Below, piece after piece: positions 42,919 to 52,444 of a stretch of 64,000 nt of DNA. The notes below the pieces were generated by a model. That model ran no database searches. It worked only from the letters and a program-made list of their open reading frames with translations, and was not told the DNA's origin. Every line of letters starts with the position of its first letter. Positions within the stretch are counted from its first letter, which is position 1. The stretch is from assembly GCA_028707275.1 (NCBI GenBank), contig JAQTUP010000001.1:496001-560000 (forward strand). Direction: 5' to 3'. Origin of the DNA: Gallionella sp. GTDB taxonomy: Bacteria > Pseudomonadota > Gammaproteobacteria > Burkholderiales > Gallionellaceae. The position numbers and the translations under genes were made by a program.

Positions 42919-44807
42919 GGGTTCTGTTTGTTTTCCTTGTACTCGGCATCGACCACGCGCGACCCTGAGGGTCTGCCTTCCCCTGTCGGCGTTCCCACGT
43001 TGGGCGGAGGTTCAGGCCCTTCCCAGCGCGTTTGCGCATAAGGACTGCCACGGCTTGGCTGCCCCGACTGGGAATAAATCACAGCACCTGCTTCTTGCAA
43101 TAATCTTTTGAGCGCTTCGGCCCTTTCGGTCGCGAGTGCGACCTCCTTTTTGAGCAGCGCCTCCTTGGTCTGGCGCAAGTCGGCGTCGATGCGCTTCTTG
43201 AGTTCATCGGTGAGCTTGTCGGCAAAATTGGCGAGCAGCTTCTCAGCCTCATAACAAGTCGCATCCGAGGCGTTGAGTTTTTCCGCATCCTCGCGCCGCT
43301 TCTTGTCCGCATCGGCATAACGTTCGGCCTCCCCCACCATGCGTTTTTTGTCATCTTCGGAGAGCCTGGCAGAGCCTGTAATGCTGATGGACTGAACCTT
43401 GCCGCTGGCCGTATCCTTCGCCGTCACGCTCAAAATGCCATTCGAATCGATATCGAAAGCCACTTCGACCTTTGGAATTCCGCGCGGGGCCGGCGGCAAA
43501 CCATCCAGATTGAATTCGCCCAGACTGGTGTTATCTCCCGCCATCGGCCGTTCGCCCTGAAACACGTGGATGGTGACGCTGGTTTGCATGTCGGCTGCGG
43601 TGGTGAAAATCTCGCTGCGCCTGACCGGGATCGGCGTATTGCGCGCAATCAAAGGCGTAGCAATGCCGCCCAGCGTCTCCACGCCCAGGGTGAGGGGCGT
43701 CACATCCACCAGCACGATGCCGCCCACATCCCCTGCCAGCACGCCGGCCTGGATCGCGGCGCCACAGGCTACGCACTCCATAGGATCCACGCCCATCTCC
43801 GCCTTGTGGCCGAACATATCCTCGAAATAGCTGCGCACGACCGGCATGCGGGTAGGTCCGCCGACGAATACCACCCGGTCCACCTCTTTGGGCGTGATGC
43901 CAGCGTCCGCCAGCGCCTGTTCGACAGGTCTGCGGCAACGCTCGATCACCGGGCGCACCAGGCGTTCGAGCTCGGTGCGATTGAGATCCAGCTCCAGATG
44001 GCGCGGCTCGCCGTTGACGGCGGCCAGGTAGGGCAGGCTGACATGAGTGCTGACGCCGGTCGAGAGCTCGATCTTGGCCGCCTCCGCCGCTTCCATGAGG
44101 CGCGCGCTGGCACGACGGTCGCCGCGCACATCCACGCCTGTGGACATCTGAAAACGCTCGGCCAGATGTTCGAATATTTTCTGGTTCATGTCCGTGCCGC
44201 CCAGCTGAGTATCTCCGCTGGTGGCGCGAACTTCGAACACACCCTTGCCAAATTCCATGATGGTGACGTCCAGCGTGCCGCCCCCCAGATCAATCACCGC
44301 GATGAGCAGTTCCTGCCCCAGCCGGTCCAGGCCGTAGGCCAAGGACGCCGCTGTGGGTTCGTTGACCAGGCGCACGACCTCCAGCCCTGCAATACGACAG
44401 GCGTCACGGGTGGCCGCTCGCTGGTTGTCGTCGAAATAGGCCGGCACCGTCACGACAGCCTTCACGACCGGTTCGCCCAGATAGGCCTCTGCATCCCGTT
44501 TGATTTTTTGCAGCAAAAAGGCCGACAACTGTTCGGGCGAATATTCGGCCGAACCCAGACGGATATTTTCCCGCTGACCCATGCGGCGCTTGAAAGCGCT
44601 GGCCGTACCTTCCGGGTTGGCCGTCGCCTGACGCCGCGCCGGTTCACCCACCAGCACCTGCCCGTCGGCGGTGATGGCGACATAGCTCGGAAATGCCTTG
44701 CCGCCCACGCTTAGCCCTTCGCTGCCGGGGATCATGACAGGCCGCCCGCCGCGCAACACGGCTGCTGCAGAATTGGAAGTGCCAAGATCGATGCCGATGA
44801 TGTTCAT
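42915..44807 (-). CDS. Hsp70 (DnaK-like) chaperone paralogue
   Basis: The 630-residue protein has the Hsp70 nucleotide-binding domain with [28 protein letters not shown] and [13 protein letters not shown], followed by the beta-sandwich ([30 protein letters not shown]) and a helical lid of about 100 residues. It is close to DnaK in length but has a shorter tail rich in Pro and Glu. As it is in a stress operon with its own DnaJ, it is a second system beside a housekeeping DnaK, presumably elsewhere. The start follows GGGAG by a few bases, 17 bp after the degP gene. Confidence 0.92.
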   Translation of the reverse strand: MNIIGIDLGTSNSAAAVLRGGRPVMIPGSEGLSVGGKAFPSYVAITADGQVLVGEPARRQATANPEGTASAFKRRMGQRENIRLGSAEYSPEQLSAFLLQKIKRDAEAYLGEPVVKAVVTVPAYFDDNQRAATRDACRIAGLEVVRLVNEPTAASLAYGLDRLGQELLIAVIDLGGGTLDVTIMEFGKGVFEVRATSGDTQLGGTDMNQKIFEHLAERFQMSTGVDVRGDRRASARLMEAAEAAKIELSTGVSTHVSLPYLAAVNGEPRHLELDLNRTELERLVRPVIERCRRPVEQALADAGITPKEVDRVVFVGGPTRMPVVRSYFEDMFGHKAEMGVDPMECVACGAAIQAGVLAGDVGGIVLVDVTPLTLGVETLGGIATPLIARNTPIPVRRSEIFTTAADMQTSVTIHVFQGERPMAGDNTSLGEFNLDGLPPAPRGIPKVEVAFDIDSNGILSVTAKDTASGKVQSISITGSARLSEDDKKRMVGEAERYADADKKRREDAEKLNASDATCYEAEKLLANFADKLTDELKKRIDADLRQTKEALLKKEVALATERAEALKRLLQEAGAVIYSQSGQPSRGSPYAQTRWEGPEPPPNVGTPTGEGRPSGSRVVDAEYKENKQNP

Positions 44808-44824
44808 ACGATTCTCCCGAGGAA

Positions 44825-46390
44825 CTATTCATATTTGAGCGGTATGTAAATCATCATCCCCTCGCGCTGCACCAGCAAGGCGCCATGGTGTCCCGCGCGC
44901 AAGAGTGCGGCCTGCAATTGCCCGACCGTCGACACCCGCTGGCTGTTGACGGCGATCACGATATCGCGGGGCTGTATGCCCGAGTACCGTGCAACCCCGC
45001 TGACCGATTCGACCACGAGACTGCCCTCGGTATGCAGCGCACGCTGCTCCTCACGCGCGAGCTCGCGCAGCACGAGCCCTATCTGTCCGGGCTCGGCGTG
45101 TTTCACGCCATCGGCCTCACCCAGCCTGACCGTTACCTCCTTTGTCGCACCCTGACGCCACAAGGTGAGTTTTGCCTCCGATTCCGGAGCCGCCTGTGCC
45201 ACCTGGCGCAACAGTTCGTCCGTATCGCCGATCTCATGCCCGTCAAACTTCAGAATAATATCGCCGATATCAATGCCCGCCCGGTCGGCCGGACCGCCCT
45301 TTTCCACCGAAGACACCAGCGCGCCTGCCGCCTTGTCAAGCCCGAACGATTTGGCGTGCTCTGCCGTGACATTCTGTATCGTAACGCCCAACCTGCCGCG
45401 CCTGACCGTGCCGTGTTTTTGCAACTCGTCCCGAACCTTCATCGCAAGGTCTATCGGAATGGCGAAGGACAACCCCATATATCCGCCGCTGCGGCTGTAT
45501 ATCTGGGAATTGATGCCGACCACTTCGCCTTTCATATTGAACAAGGGGCCGCCGGAGTTTCCCGGATTGATGGAGACATCGGTCTGAATGAACGGCACAA
45601 TATCCTCGCCCGGAAGGCTGCGTCCCTTGGCGCTGACGATCCCCTGCGAAATCGAGTTCGAGAAGCCGAACGGAGAGCCGATAGCCGCCACCCATTCTCC
45701 GACCTCAAGTTCGCCTGAATTGCCGATGGCTGCGACCGGAAGACCCGTGGCAGAAATTTTAAGCAAGGCAATGTCGCTGCGCCTGTCAGTGCCGACTATC
45801 TTTGCATTGAACTCGCGCTTGTCCGTCAGCCGCACGGTGACCTCGACGGACTCTTCGACGACATGCGCGTTGGTCAGAAGATAGCCATCCGGGCTGATGA
45901 TAAAACCAGAACCCAGGGTCTGACTGCTGTATTCGTGTTGCATGCCGGGGGCAAAGCGGCGGAAAAATTCATAAAAAGAATCATTTTGGGTAATTTCGGG
46001 AATGTCGAAAAATGGAATTCCCCCGCGTATCTTGCGCGTCGTGCTGATATTGACGACCGCAGGTCCCTCCTTTTTAACCAGCTCGGTAAAATTGGGCAGC
46101 GCGACCGTGACGGCCGCCGCCCTCGTCTGCGGTAAAACAGGCGGTCTCTCGCACGCGGCGAGCATCAATGCCAGCAAGGCTGCCAGCCAGGACAAGCCTC
46201 TTGTGAAATTCTGCCGATCAGCACGCACAGGCCGACACGCCGACGCACGCAAGTCAGACGCCCTGCCCTCCAACCCGGGAAGCCTGCCGCAGCGACCCAT
46301 CAGGCGAACTCCGGCAACGCTCATCATCCCTGTCAGAATCGGCGGCCAAAATCCGCCGCCTGCCGGGCAGGCTACGGACTCGGGACTCAT
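44825..46390 (-). CDS. degP: HtrA/DegP-type periplasmic serine protease (lipoprotein)
   Basis: The 521-residue protein has a trypsin-like domain with the triad in TNAHVVEE, DIALLKIS and NPGNSGGPL, and two PDZ domains (about 335-425 and 440-515). The LALMLAAC segment near residue 78 is a lipobox, so the mature protein may be a lipoprotein facing the periplasm. A long N-terminal region of about 60 residues precedes the signal; ATG 46390 is supported by the ATGA overlap with hsp20, but internal starts are possible. It provides envelope quality control in the operon. Confidence 0.88.
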   Translation of the reverse strand: MSPESVACPAGGGFWPPILTGMMSVAGVRLMGRCGRLPGLEGRASDLRASACRPVRADRQNFTRGLSWLAALLALMLAACERPPVLPQTRAAAVTVALPNFTELVKKEGPAVVNISTTRKIRGGIPFFDIPEITQNDSFYEFFRRFAPGMQHEYSSQTLGSGFIISPDGYLLTNAHVVEESVEVTVRLTDKREFNAKIVGTDRRSDIALLKISATGLPVAAIGNSGELEVGEWVAAIGSPFGFSNSISQGIVSAKGRSLPGEDIVPFIQTDVSINPGNSGGPLFNMKGEVVGINSQIYSRSGGYMGLSFAIPIDLAMKVRDELQKHGTVRRGRLGVTIQNVTAEHAKSFGLDKAAGALVSSVEKGGPADRAGIDIGDIILKFDGHEIGDTDELLRQVAQAAPESEAKLTLWRQGATKEVTVRLGEADGVKHAEPGQIGLVLRELAREEQRALHTEGSLVVESVSGVARYSGIQPRDIVIAVNSQRVSTVGQLQAALLRAGHHGALLVQREGMMIYIPLKYE

Positions 46391-46830
46391 GAAATCGAAA
46401 TTTCCCGGACAGCGGTTCCCGGTTTCTTGGGCAAGGTCAGTTCGAGCACACCATTGTTATAGCTGGCCTTGACATTCTCCTGATCGAGCTCGGCGCCCAG
46501 ACTGAAGCTGCGGGACGCCATGCCGTAACTGCGCTCGCGGCTGATGACCCGCTCGCCTTCTTTGGTTTCCTTTTCCTGTTTGACTTCGGCGCTGATCGAA
46601 ACCCGGTTGCCCTCGACAGTCACGTGAATGTCGTCCTTGTTCACCCCTGGAATGTCGGCGTGAATCAGATACTGTCCATCCGTCTCCTTCACATCCATCT
46701 TGATCTGCGGCCCGGCCGCGCCGCGCAATATCGGGCGCATCATGAACCGGTTGAACATGTCGTCCACGTTTAAAAACGGGTCAAGACGTGCAATTTCGTT
46801 GACAGGATCGACTCGGGTAATATTGGACAT
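46387..46830 (-). CDS. Small heat shock protein, Hsp20/alpha-crystallin family
   Basis: The 147-residue protein has an alpha-crystallin domain of about 90 residues (PQIKMDVKETDGQYLIHADIPG to NGVLELTLPKKPG) with the GVLELTLPK signature and a C-terminal IxI-like ISIS. It is a holdase that keeps unfolding proteins soluble. GAGGAAA precedes the ATG. It is the first gene of the operon, and a large inverted repeat lies 130 bp upstream. Its stop overlaps the degP start. Confidence 0.93.
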   Translation of the reverse strand: MSNITRVDPVNEIARLDPFLNVDDMFNRFMMRPILRGAAGPQIKMDVKETDGQYLIHADIPGVNKDDIHVTVEGNRVSISAEVKQEKETKEGERVISRERSYGMASRSFSLGAELDQENVKASYNNGVLELTLPKKPGTAVREISIS

Positions 46831-47041
46831 GATATTTTCCTCGGGTTAAGGTAACTCAAAAAAGATCTCCGGACGACGCCAAAGAGCGCCCTCGCGACAC
46901 GGCATGCCGGGCAGCTGGTTGAACCGGGTCTTTGACGCTCTGGATTATCTGGGGGATTTCGCTTTAAAACCATCAGAACAGGATGATTTTAAAGCGAGTT
47001 AATGCGAAGGGGGGGGGTAGGAATTTCCTGAACAGGCAGGG
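46831..47041. promoter_or_regulatory. Leader of the proteostasis operon with large inverted repeat and G tract
   Basis: The 15-bp arms 46960-46974 and 46982-46996 are complementary with a single mismatch; the loop is 7 bases. On the reverse strand this hairpin follows pepN and precedes hsp20, so it may end pepN, or be an operator or thermosensor. A run of nine G (47009-47017) is nearby. CCCCCAGAT on the reverse strand resembles a heat-shock sigma minus 10 element, but no proper minus 35 was found. Confidence 0.45.
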
Positions 47042-49669
47042 TTAGCCCAGCGATCTTTCGACGATCTCGAATACATCAGGCGACAGCCCCGCGTGAGCGC
47101 GTATGGATTCGAGCGCCGCGCGGGCATGAGTCTGGCGAGACGAATCGAACCTGCGCCAGCGGTCAAAACAACGCGCCAGGCGCGCGGCCACTTGCGGGTT
47201 GATCGCGTCGAGACGGCAAGTCTGTTCGGCCATGAAGCGGTAACCTCCTCCGTCTGCGGCATGAAAATGCACATGATTGCTGCCAAAGGCGCGAAGCAGC
47301 GCATACACCTTGTTCGGGTTGCGCAAATCAAAAGCCGGATGCAGGGTCAGCGCCTCCACCACCGCTCGCGTATCGGGCAGGCGACTGGTGGCCTGAACTT
47401 GCAGCCACTTATCCACCACCAGCGGCTCCCCCTGCCAGCGCTGGTAAAAGGCATCCAGCGCCGCCGATCGCTCATCCCCGGCACAGGAAGCCAGCACGCC
47501 CAGCGCTGCAAACTGGTCTGTCATGTTGTCGGCGCAGTTAAACTGCTGCAGTGCCAGAGCGCGAGACTCAGCAGAGTCCGCTTCACACAGATAGCCCAGA
47601 CAGACATTGCGCAACGCGCGGCGCCCGGCGCTCAAAGAATCCGGCCTGTATGCGTGAGTCGGCGTCAGTCGCTCGTAGCACGCCTGAAGCTCGGCTCCCA
47701 GCCGGGAGGCGATCTGGCGGCGCAGACTGTTGCGCGCCGCGTGCAGGGCATCAGGATCGACCCGTTCCAGCTGTTCGGCAAGCGTCGCCTCCCCCGGCAG
47801 CGACAAGACTTCTGCGGCAAAGGCCGGATCCACCTCCTCGTCTGTCAACACCCGCACGGCGGCATCGGTAAAGTGTGTCGGCCACTCGTATCTCTCGTCC
47901 GCACAGGCGGCCAGAATCAGGCGGGAGGCCAAGCGCTGCCCCGCTTCCCAACGGTTAAAGGGATCCGCATCATGCGCCATCAGGTGAGCAAGTTCCGCGT
48001 CCGTATAAGCAAAATCGAGCACCACCGGCGCCGAAAAATTGCGCAGCAAGGAGGGCACGGGCGCCTCGGTGACCCCTTCGAAGATAAATGTCTGACTCGC
48101 ATCGAACAAGGACAACACGCGCTGCGTTGAAACACTCTCCTCACCTGCTAAACGCTGCGGCAAATCCTGCCCGTCGGCGCCGACCAGGCCTATAACTACC
48201 GGAATATGATACGGTTGTTTCGCTCTCTGACCCGGCGTCTCGGTGCAGGACTGCGTCAAAGTCAGCGTGTAACGCTGACGGTCCGCGTCAAACACCCCGA
48301 CAGCCTGCACGTGAGGCGTGCCGGCCTGCTCATACCAGCGCATGAACCGGGAAAAATCAGCGCCCGAAGCATCCTTCATGGCGGCGACAAACTCATCGCA
48401 GGTGACCGCCTGCCCGTCGTGCCTTGCAAAATACAGATCCATCCCGCGACGAAAGGCCTCCTTGCCGATCAGAGTATGGATCATCCGCACCACCTCCGCG
48501 CCCTTTTCATAGATGGTGGCCGTGTAAAAATTATTGATTTCGATGTAGGACGCGGGCCTGACCGGATGCGCCATCGGGCCGCTGTCCTCGGGAAACTGGG
48601 CCGCTCGCAAGCCCCGCACTTCGCGGATGCGCGCCACGGCACGGTTATGCACGTCGGCGCCGAATTCCTGGTCGCGAAAGACCGTCAGCCCTTCCTTGAG
48701 CGAGAGCTGAAACCAGTCGCGGCAGGTCACGCGATTGCCCGTCCAGTTGTGGAAATACTCGTGCGCTACCACCCGGTCGATATTTTCAAAATCGGCATCG
48801 GTCGCCACATCGCTGCGGGCGAGCACATATTTGGTGTTGAAGATATTCAACCCCTTGTTTTCCATGGCGCCCATGTTGAAGTCACCGACCGCAACAATCA
48901 TGTAATGATCCAGATCGCATTCCAGGCCATAGGTCTCCTCGTCCCAGTACATGGCCTTTTTCAGTGCCGACATGGCATGCTCGCACTGATCCTGCCGCCC
49001 CGGTTCCACGAAAACAGACAGTTGAACATCGCGCCCGGACATCGTGCAGTAGTTCCCGTGCAGCACGTCCAGGCGCGCGGCAACCATGGCGAACAGGTAG
49101 CAAGGCTTGGGGTGAGGGTCCTGCCACGTCGCCCAGTGGCGCCCGCCCGCCTCCTCGCCGCCGGCGACAGGATTCCCGTTGGAGAGCAGGCATGGCAACC
49201 ATTCCTTGTCCGCGTGCAGCGTGACACAATAGCGCGACATCACATCCGGCCTGTCCAAAAACCAGGTGATGCGGCGAAAACCCTGCGCTTCGCACTGGGT
49301 GAAATAGCCGTCTGCCGAGCGGTAGAGGCCGGACAAACAGGTATTCTTGTCAGGATAAATGCGCGTGACAGTGGCAAGACAAAAGGCGTCCGGCAGCTCG
49401 GTCAGCGTCAGGTGGCTGTCAGTCAGGCTGTAAGCTGTAGCGGGAATTTTTATGCCATCGATGGCGATGCTTTGCAAGGAAAGCTCGATGCCATCCAACA
49501 CCAGCGGGGCATCGGGCGTGTTCGCGGCCAAATTGCGGCGCACCGTCAGCCGCGCGCTCACCTCAGCATAGTCACGCTCAAAACTGATATCGAGATTGAC
49601 CGTGTCGATCAAAAAAGGCGGCGGCGTATAGTCAGCCAGACGTATGGTTTGAGGCGTAGCTTGATTCAT
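47042..49669 (-). CDS. pepN: Aminopeptidase N
   Basis: The 875-residue cytoplasmic M1 zinc aminopeptidase has the substrate-binding GAMEN motif, the zinc site HEYFHNWTGNRV (HExxH) with the downstream Glu in LSLKEGLTVF, and a large helical C-terminal domain. It releases N-terminal amino acids, mainly Arg, Lys and Ala. ATG 49669 (MNQATPQTIRLADY) suits the family; the longer frame adds a hydrophobic stretch that is not typical. It is divergent from purM, with the purM promoter in the gap. Length is normal. Confidence 0.96.
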   Translation of the reverse strand: MNQATPQTIRLADYTPPPFLIDTVNLDISFERDYAEVSARLTVRRNLAANTPDAPLVLDGIELSLQSIAIDGIKIPATAYSLTDSHLTLTELPDAFCLATVTRIYPDKNTCLSGLYRSADGYFTQCEAQGFRRITWFLDRPDVMSRYCVTLHADKEWLPCLLSNGNPVAGGEEAGGRHWATWQDPHPKPCYLFAMVAARLDVLHGNYCTMSGRDVQLSVFVEPGRQDQCEHAMSALKKAMYWDEETYGLECDLDHYMIVAVGDFNMGAMENKGLNIFNTKYVLARSDVATDADFENIDRVVAHEYFHNWTGNRVTCRDWFQLSLKEGLTVFRDQEFGADVHNRAVARIREVRGLRAAQFPEDSGPMAHPVRPASYIEINNFYTATIYEKGAEVVRMIHTLIGKEAFRRGMDLYFARHDGQAVTCDEFVAAMKDASGADFSRFMRWYEQAGTPHVQAVGVFDADRQRYTLTLTQSCTETPGQRAKQPYHIPVVIGLVGADGQDLPQRLAGEESVSTQRVLSLFDASQTFIFEGVTEAPVPSLLRNFSAPVVLDFAYTDAELAHLMAHDADPFNRWEAGQRLASRLILAACADERYEWPTHFTDAAVRVLTDEEVDPAFAAEVLSLPGEATLAEQLERVDPDALHAARNSLRRQIASRLGAELQACYERLTPTHAYRPDSLSAGRRALRNVCLGYLCEADSAESRALALQQFNCADNMTDQFAALGVLASCAGDERSAALDAFYQRWQGEPLVVDKWLQVQATSRLPDTRAVVEALTLHPAFDLRNPNKVYALLRAFGSNHVHFHAADGGGYRFMAEQTCRLDAINPQVAARLARCFDRWRRFDSSRQTHARAALESIRAHAGLSPDVFEIVERSLG

Positions 49670-49860
49670 GGCAGTCAACAGGATAAAAGCCGTAGTGTGA
49701 CAGCAAAACAGTCGGCAAGTCATCCTGATTTACACCGAACACCACCGGATAGTCCACACAATTTTCACGCATCTGTACGACAAACCGGCCTTGCGACTAT
49801 GATGCAGGACGCTCTCCATCAGCCAGACCCGCCTGTTATGACCCTCTTGTCAGAAAGCCG

Positions 49861-49889
49861 CTGAAATACTGAAGCTATTTGAGTATAAT
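49861..49889 (+). promoter_or_regulatory. Candidate sigma-70 promoter of purM
   Basis: CTGAAA (49861-49866) and a perfect TATAAT (49884-49889) are 17 bp apart, 54 bp before the first candidate purM start codon. The minus 10 match and spacing are excellent; the minus 35 matches four of six consensus bases. No binding site for PurR is visible. Confidence 0.6.
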
Positions 49890-49942
49890 TTGCCCCTGAA
49901 GCCCGGCGCCCCCTGCTCCCCCGCCACGGCGGAAACGACAGG

Positions 49943-51037
49943 ATGCCAGTATCCTTACGAAAGCGAGAACCCAACTTGAACCATACAAACAATACAGCGC
50001 CTGCCGAAGCAGGACTTTCCTACCGCGATGCCGGTGTCGATATCGATGCGGGGGATCAGTTGGTCGAAAACATCAAGCCTTATGCACGCCGCACCATGCG
50101 CCCGGAAGTGCTCTCCGGCATCGGCGGCTTCGGCGGTCTGGTGGAAATCTCCAAAAAATACAAGGAACCGGTGCTGGTATCCGGCACCGATGGCGTGGGC
50201 ACCAAGCTCAAACTGGCCTTTGAACTCAACATCCACGACACCGTCGGGATCGATCTGGTCGGCATGAGCGTCAACGACATTCTGGTGCAGGGCGCAGAGC
50301 CTTTGTTTTTCCTTGATTATTTCGCCTGCGGCAAGCTGGACGTACCCGCCGCGACCGAAGTCATCAAGGGCATCGCCAACGGTTGCGAGCAGGCCGGTTG
50401 CGCGCTGATCGGCGGCGAAACGGCTGAAATGCCCGGCATGTACCCGGTGGGCGAATACGACCTGGCAGGCTTTGCCGTGGGCGTGGTGGAAAAATCCCGC
50501 ATCATCACAGGCGAGCACATCGAGCCCGGCGACATCGTGCTGGGCATGGCCTCCAACGGCGCGCACTCCAACGGTTACTCGCTGGTGCGCAAGATCATCG
50601 AACGCAGCCGCCCTGATTTGAGCGCCCCCTTCGACGGCGAACGCACGCTGACCGAGGTCATCATGGCGCCTACCCGTATCTATGTTAAACCGCTGCTGGC
50701 GCTGATGCAGAGCATCACCATCAAGGGCATGGCGCACATCACAGGCGGCGGCATCACCGAAAATGTGCCCCGCGTGCTGCCGGAAAATGTCGTCGCCGAC
50801 ATCGACAGCCAGTCCTGGCAGATGCCCAAACTGTTCCACTGGTTGCAAGAACAAGGCGGCGTGGCAGAGCAGGAAATGTATCGCACCTTCAATTGCGGCA
50901 TCGGCATGGTGGTCATCGTCGCCGCGACAGATGCGGATCAGGCCATCAGCCAGTTGCAAACGGCAGGTGAGACCGTTCACCGTATCGGTGTCATCCGGGC
51001 AAGGACAGGCTCGGAACATCAGACGCAGGTGAAATAA
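49943..51037 (+). CDS. purM: Phosphoribosylformylglycinamidine cyclo-ligase
   Basis: PurM makes aminoimidazole ribotide in the purine pathway. The protein contains [52 protein letters not shown] and [12 protein letters not shown], all family segments including the ATP-binding residues. The start is uncertain: ATG 49943 gives a 364-residue product with about 25 extra N-terminal residues, whereas TTG 49976 would be nearer to the usual length. It is followed by purN after 97 bp containing short repeats. Confidence 0.95.
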   Translation: MPVSLRKREPNLNHTNNTAPAEAGLSYRDAGVDIDAGDQLVENIKPYARRTMRPEVLSGIGGFGGLVEISKKYKEPVLVSGTDGVGTKLKLAFELNIHDTVGIDLVGMSVNDILVQGAEPLFFLDYFACGKLDVPAATEVIKGIANGCEQAGCALIGGETAEMPGMYPVGEYDLAGFAVGVVEKSRIITGEHIEPGDIVLGMASNGAHSNGYSLVRKIIERSRPDLSAPFDGERTLTEVIMAPTRIYVKPLLALMQSITIKGMAHITGGGITENVPRVLPENVVADIDSQSWQMPKLFHWLQEQGGVAEQEMYRTFNCGIGMVVIVAATDADQAISQLQTAGETVHRIGVIRARTGSEHQTQVK

Positions 51038-51072
51038 TCCGAAAAATGGGCAAGTAGCGAGTGGGAAGTGGA

Positions 51073-51117
51073 CATCACCACTCACCACTCACCACTCACC
51101 ACTCACCACTCACCACT
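51073..51117. repeat. Short tandem repeat, 7-bp unit, between purM and purN
   Basis: Five copies of ACTCACC (51080-51114) plus a partial one, preceded by a variant ATCACC, fill the gap between purM and purN. A related run of ACTCCCC occurs at about 60503-60523, upstream of ispG's end. No gene or regulatory element is evident. Confidence 0.8.
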
Positions 51118-51134
51118 TTCCGCATTTATCCCCC

Positions 51135-51773
51135 ATGAAAAAAATTGTCATCCTCATCTCGGGACGCGGCAGCAATATGCAAGCGCTGCTGGACGCAAAA
51201 CTCAACTGTCACATCAAAGCGGTCATCAGCAACCGGGCGGATGCCACAGGCCTTGATTTTGCCAGACAACACGGCGTTCCGACAGCGGTAGTCGCGCATA
51301 CCGATTATCCTGACAGAGAACACTTTGACACGGCGCTGGCACAGCTTATCGACAGTTTTCATCCTGACTTTGTGATACTCGCAGGCTTCATGCGCATCCT
51401 CACAGCCCGGTTTGTCACGCACTATCACGGCCGATTGATCAATATTCATCCGTCCTTACTGCCCGCCTACGCCGGATTGCACACCCACGCACGCGCGCTG
51501 CAGGACGGTGTAAAAATCCACGGCTGCACCGTACACTTTGTCACCCCCGATTTGGATCATGGCCCCATCATCATTCAGGCGGCAGTGCCTGTGGCAGACG
51601 ACGACACCGAGGCCTCGTTAGCCGCGCGCGTCCTGCACGAGGAACATCGCATCTTCCCACAGGCCATACGCTGGCTATGCGCAGCTCAGGTTGAACTTGC
51701 CGACACAGGTCGTGTCCTAAACCACACTCGGAATCAACCGGGCTTTGCACTGATCTCACCCGCACTGGAGTAA
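51135..51773 (+). CDS. purN: Phosphoribosylglycinamide formyltransferase
   Basis: PurN formylates GAR using 10-formyltetrahydrofolate. The 212-residue protein has ISGRGSNMQALL, the catalytic stretch INIHPSLLPAYAG (Asn and His) and the DLDHGPIIIQAAVP segment with catalytic Asp. It forms a purM-purN unit as in E. coli. Two bases separate its stop from the DUF3108 gene, so at least three genes may be cotranscribed. Confidence 0.96.
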   Translation: MKKIVILISGRGSNMQALLDAKLNCHIKAVISNRADATGLDFARQHGVPTAVVAHTDYPDREHFDTALAQLIDSFHPDFVILAGFMRILTARFVTHYHGRLINIHPSLLPAYAGLHTHARALQDGVKIHGCTVHFVTPDLDHGPIIIQAAVPVADDDTEASLAARVLHEEHRIFPQAIRWLCAAQVELADTGRVLNHTRNQPGFALISPALE

Positions 51774-51775
51774 AT

Positions 51776-52444
51776 ATGAAGTGGTTCTCGTTGTGCCTGT
51801 CATGGTTCATGTTTTGCGCAACGGCTCACGCCGCCGCCCCCGGCAGCATAGAAGCCCGCTATCAGCTGAGCAAAAACGGCATGACAGGGGAAGTCGTCGA
51901 GACCTACAGCCAAAACGGCAATCACTACACGCTGGCCAGCACCACGACCCTGCTGGGTGGATTCATCAGAATTTCGGTCACCAGCCGGGGTTTGATCGAC
52001 AAACAGGGACTGCGCCCGCAGCATTTCGAGTATCAGTTCAGAGGCCGACCCGACAAGGATAGAACCGCCGAATTTGACTGGAACGCACAGCAACTGACCC
52101 TGACGCACCAGACGCCGCCGTTAGCCCCCGGCACACAAGATCGTCTGAGCGCGATGTATCAGTTCATGTTCATCAATTTTGAAGGACGCCGCGAGCTGGA
52201 CTTTTTCATGACCGACGGCAACAAGCTGGATAACTATCACTACGCGGTCAGTCCGGGCGCACGTCTGGACACCCCTGCCGGAAAGTTTGACAGCCTGTAT
52301 CTGGACAATCTGGGTAAACCCGGAGAGAGCCACACCGAAATCTGGCTGGAATCCAAATACCAGCTGCCTTGCAAGATGGTCGTCACCGATGCCAACGGCG
52401 ATCAGCTCACACAGATATTGAGCAGCCTGAAAATTCTGCCGTGA
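51776..52444 (+). CDS. Exported DUF3108 protein
   Basis: The 222-residue precursor has a signal peptide of about 20 residues (ending AHAA) and a DUF3108 beta-rich domain, with segments such as YQFRGRPDKDRTAEFDW and FFMTDGNKLDNYHY. It is periplasmic; no function is established for the family. Its start lies 2 bp after purN and the stop TGA overlaps the GTG start of the next DUF3108 gene. The tandem pair suggests an ancestral duplication with later change of the second. Confidence 0.88.
   Translation: MKWFSLCLSWFMFCATAHAAAPGSIEARYQLSKNGMTGEVVETYSQNGNHYTLASTTTLLGGFIRISVTSRGLIDKQGLRPQHFEYQFRGRPDKDRTAEFDWNAQQLTLTHQTPPLAPGTQDRLSAMYQFMFINFEGRRELDFFMTDGNKLDNYHYAVSPGARLDTPAGKFDSLYLDNLGKPGESHTEIWLESKYQLPCKMVVTDANGDQLTQILSSLKILP

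Noticed and set aside
43566-44714. Forward-strand open frame opposite the Hsp70 gene
   Set aside because: The Hsp70 reading has all ATPase motifs; the other frame is a shadow.
38661-46830. A classic transmissible stress-tolerance locus (ClpK type)
   Set aside because: The diagnostic ClpK/ClpG disaggregase and the usual mobile-element flanks are missing, and polyamine transport and pepN on each side look chromosomal.
46960-46996. CIRCE element for HrcA
   Set aside because: The arms are A/T-rich (CGCTTTAAAA), unlike TTAGCACTC-N9-GAGTGCTAA, and the loop is 7 bases.
46831-47041. Heat-shock sigma-32 promoter ahead of hsp20
   Set aside because: A CCCCCAGAT stretch resembles the minus 10 element, but no CTTGAA-type minus 35 was found 13-17 bp upstream, so it was not called as a promoter.
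48206-49864. Forward-strand open frame of 552 codons opposite pepN
   Set aside because: It is antisense to pepN, whose motifs HExxH and GAMEN are intact; the forward translation shows no domain.
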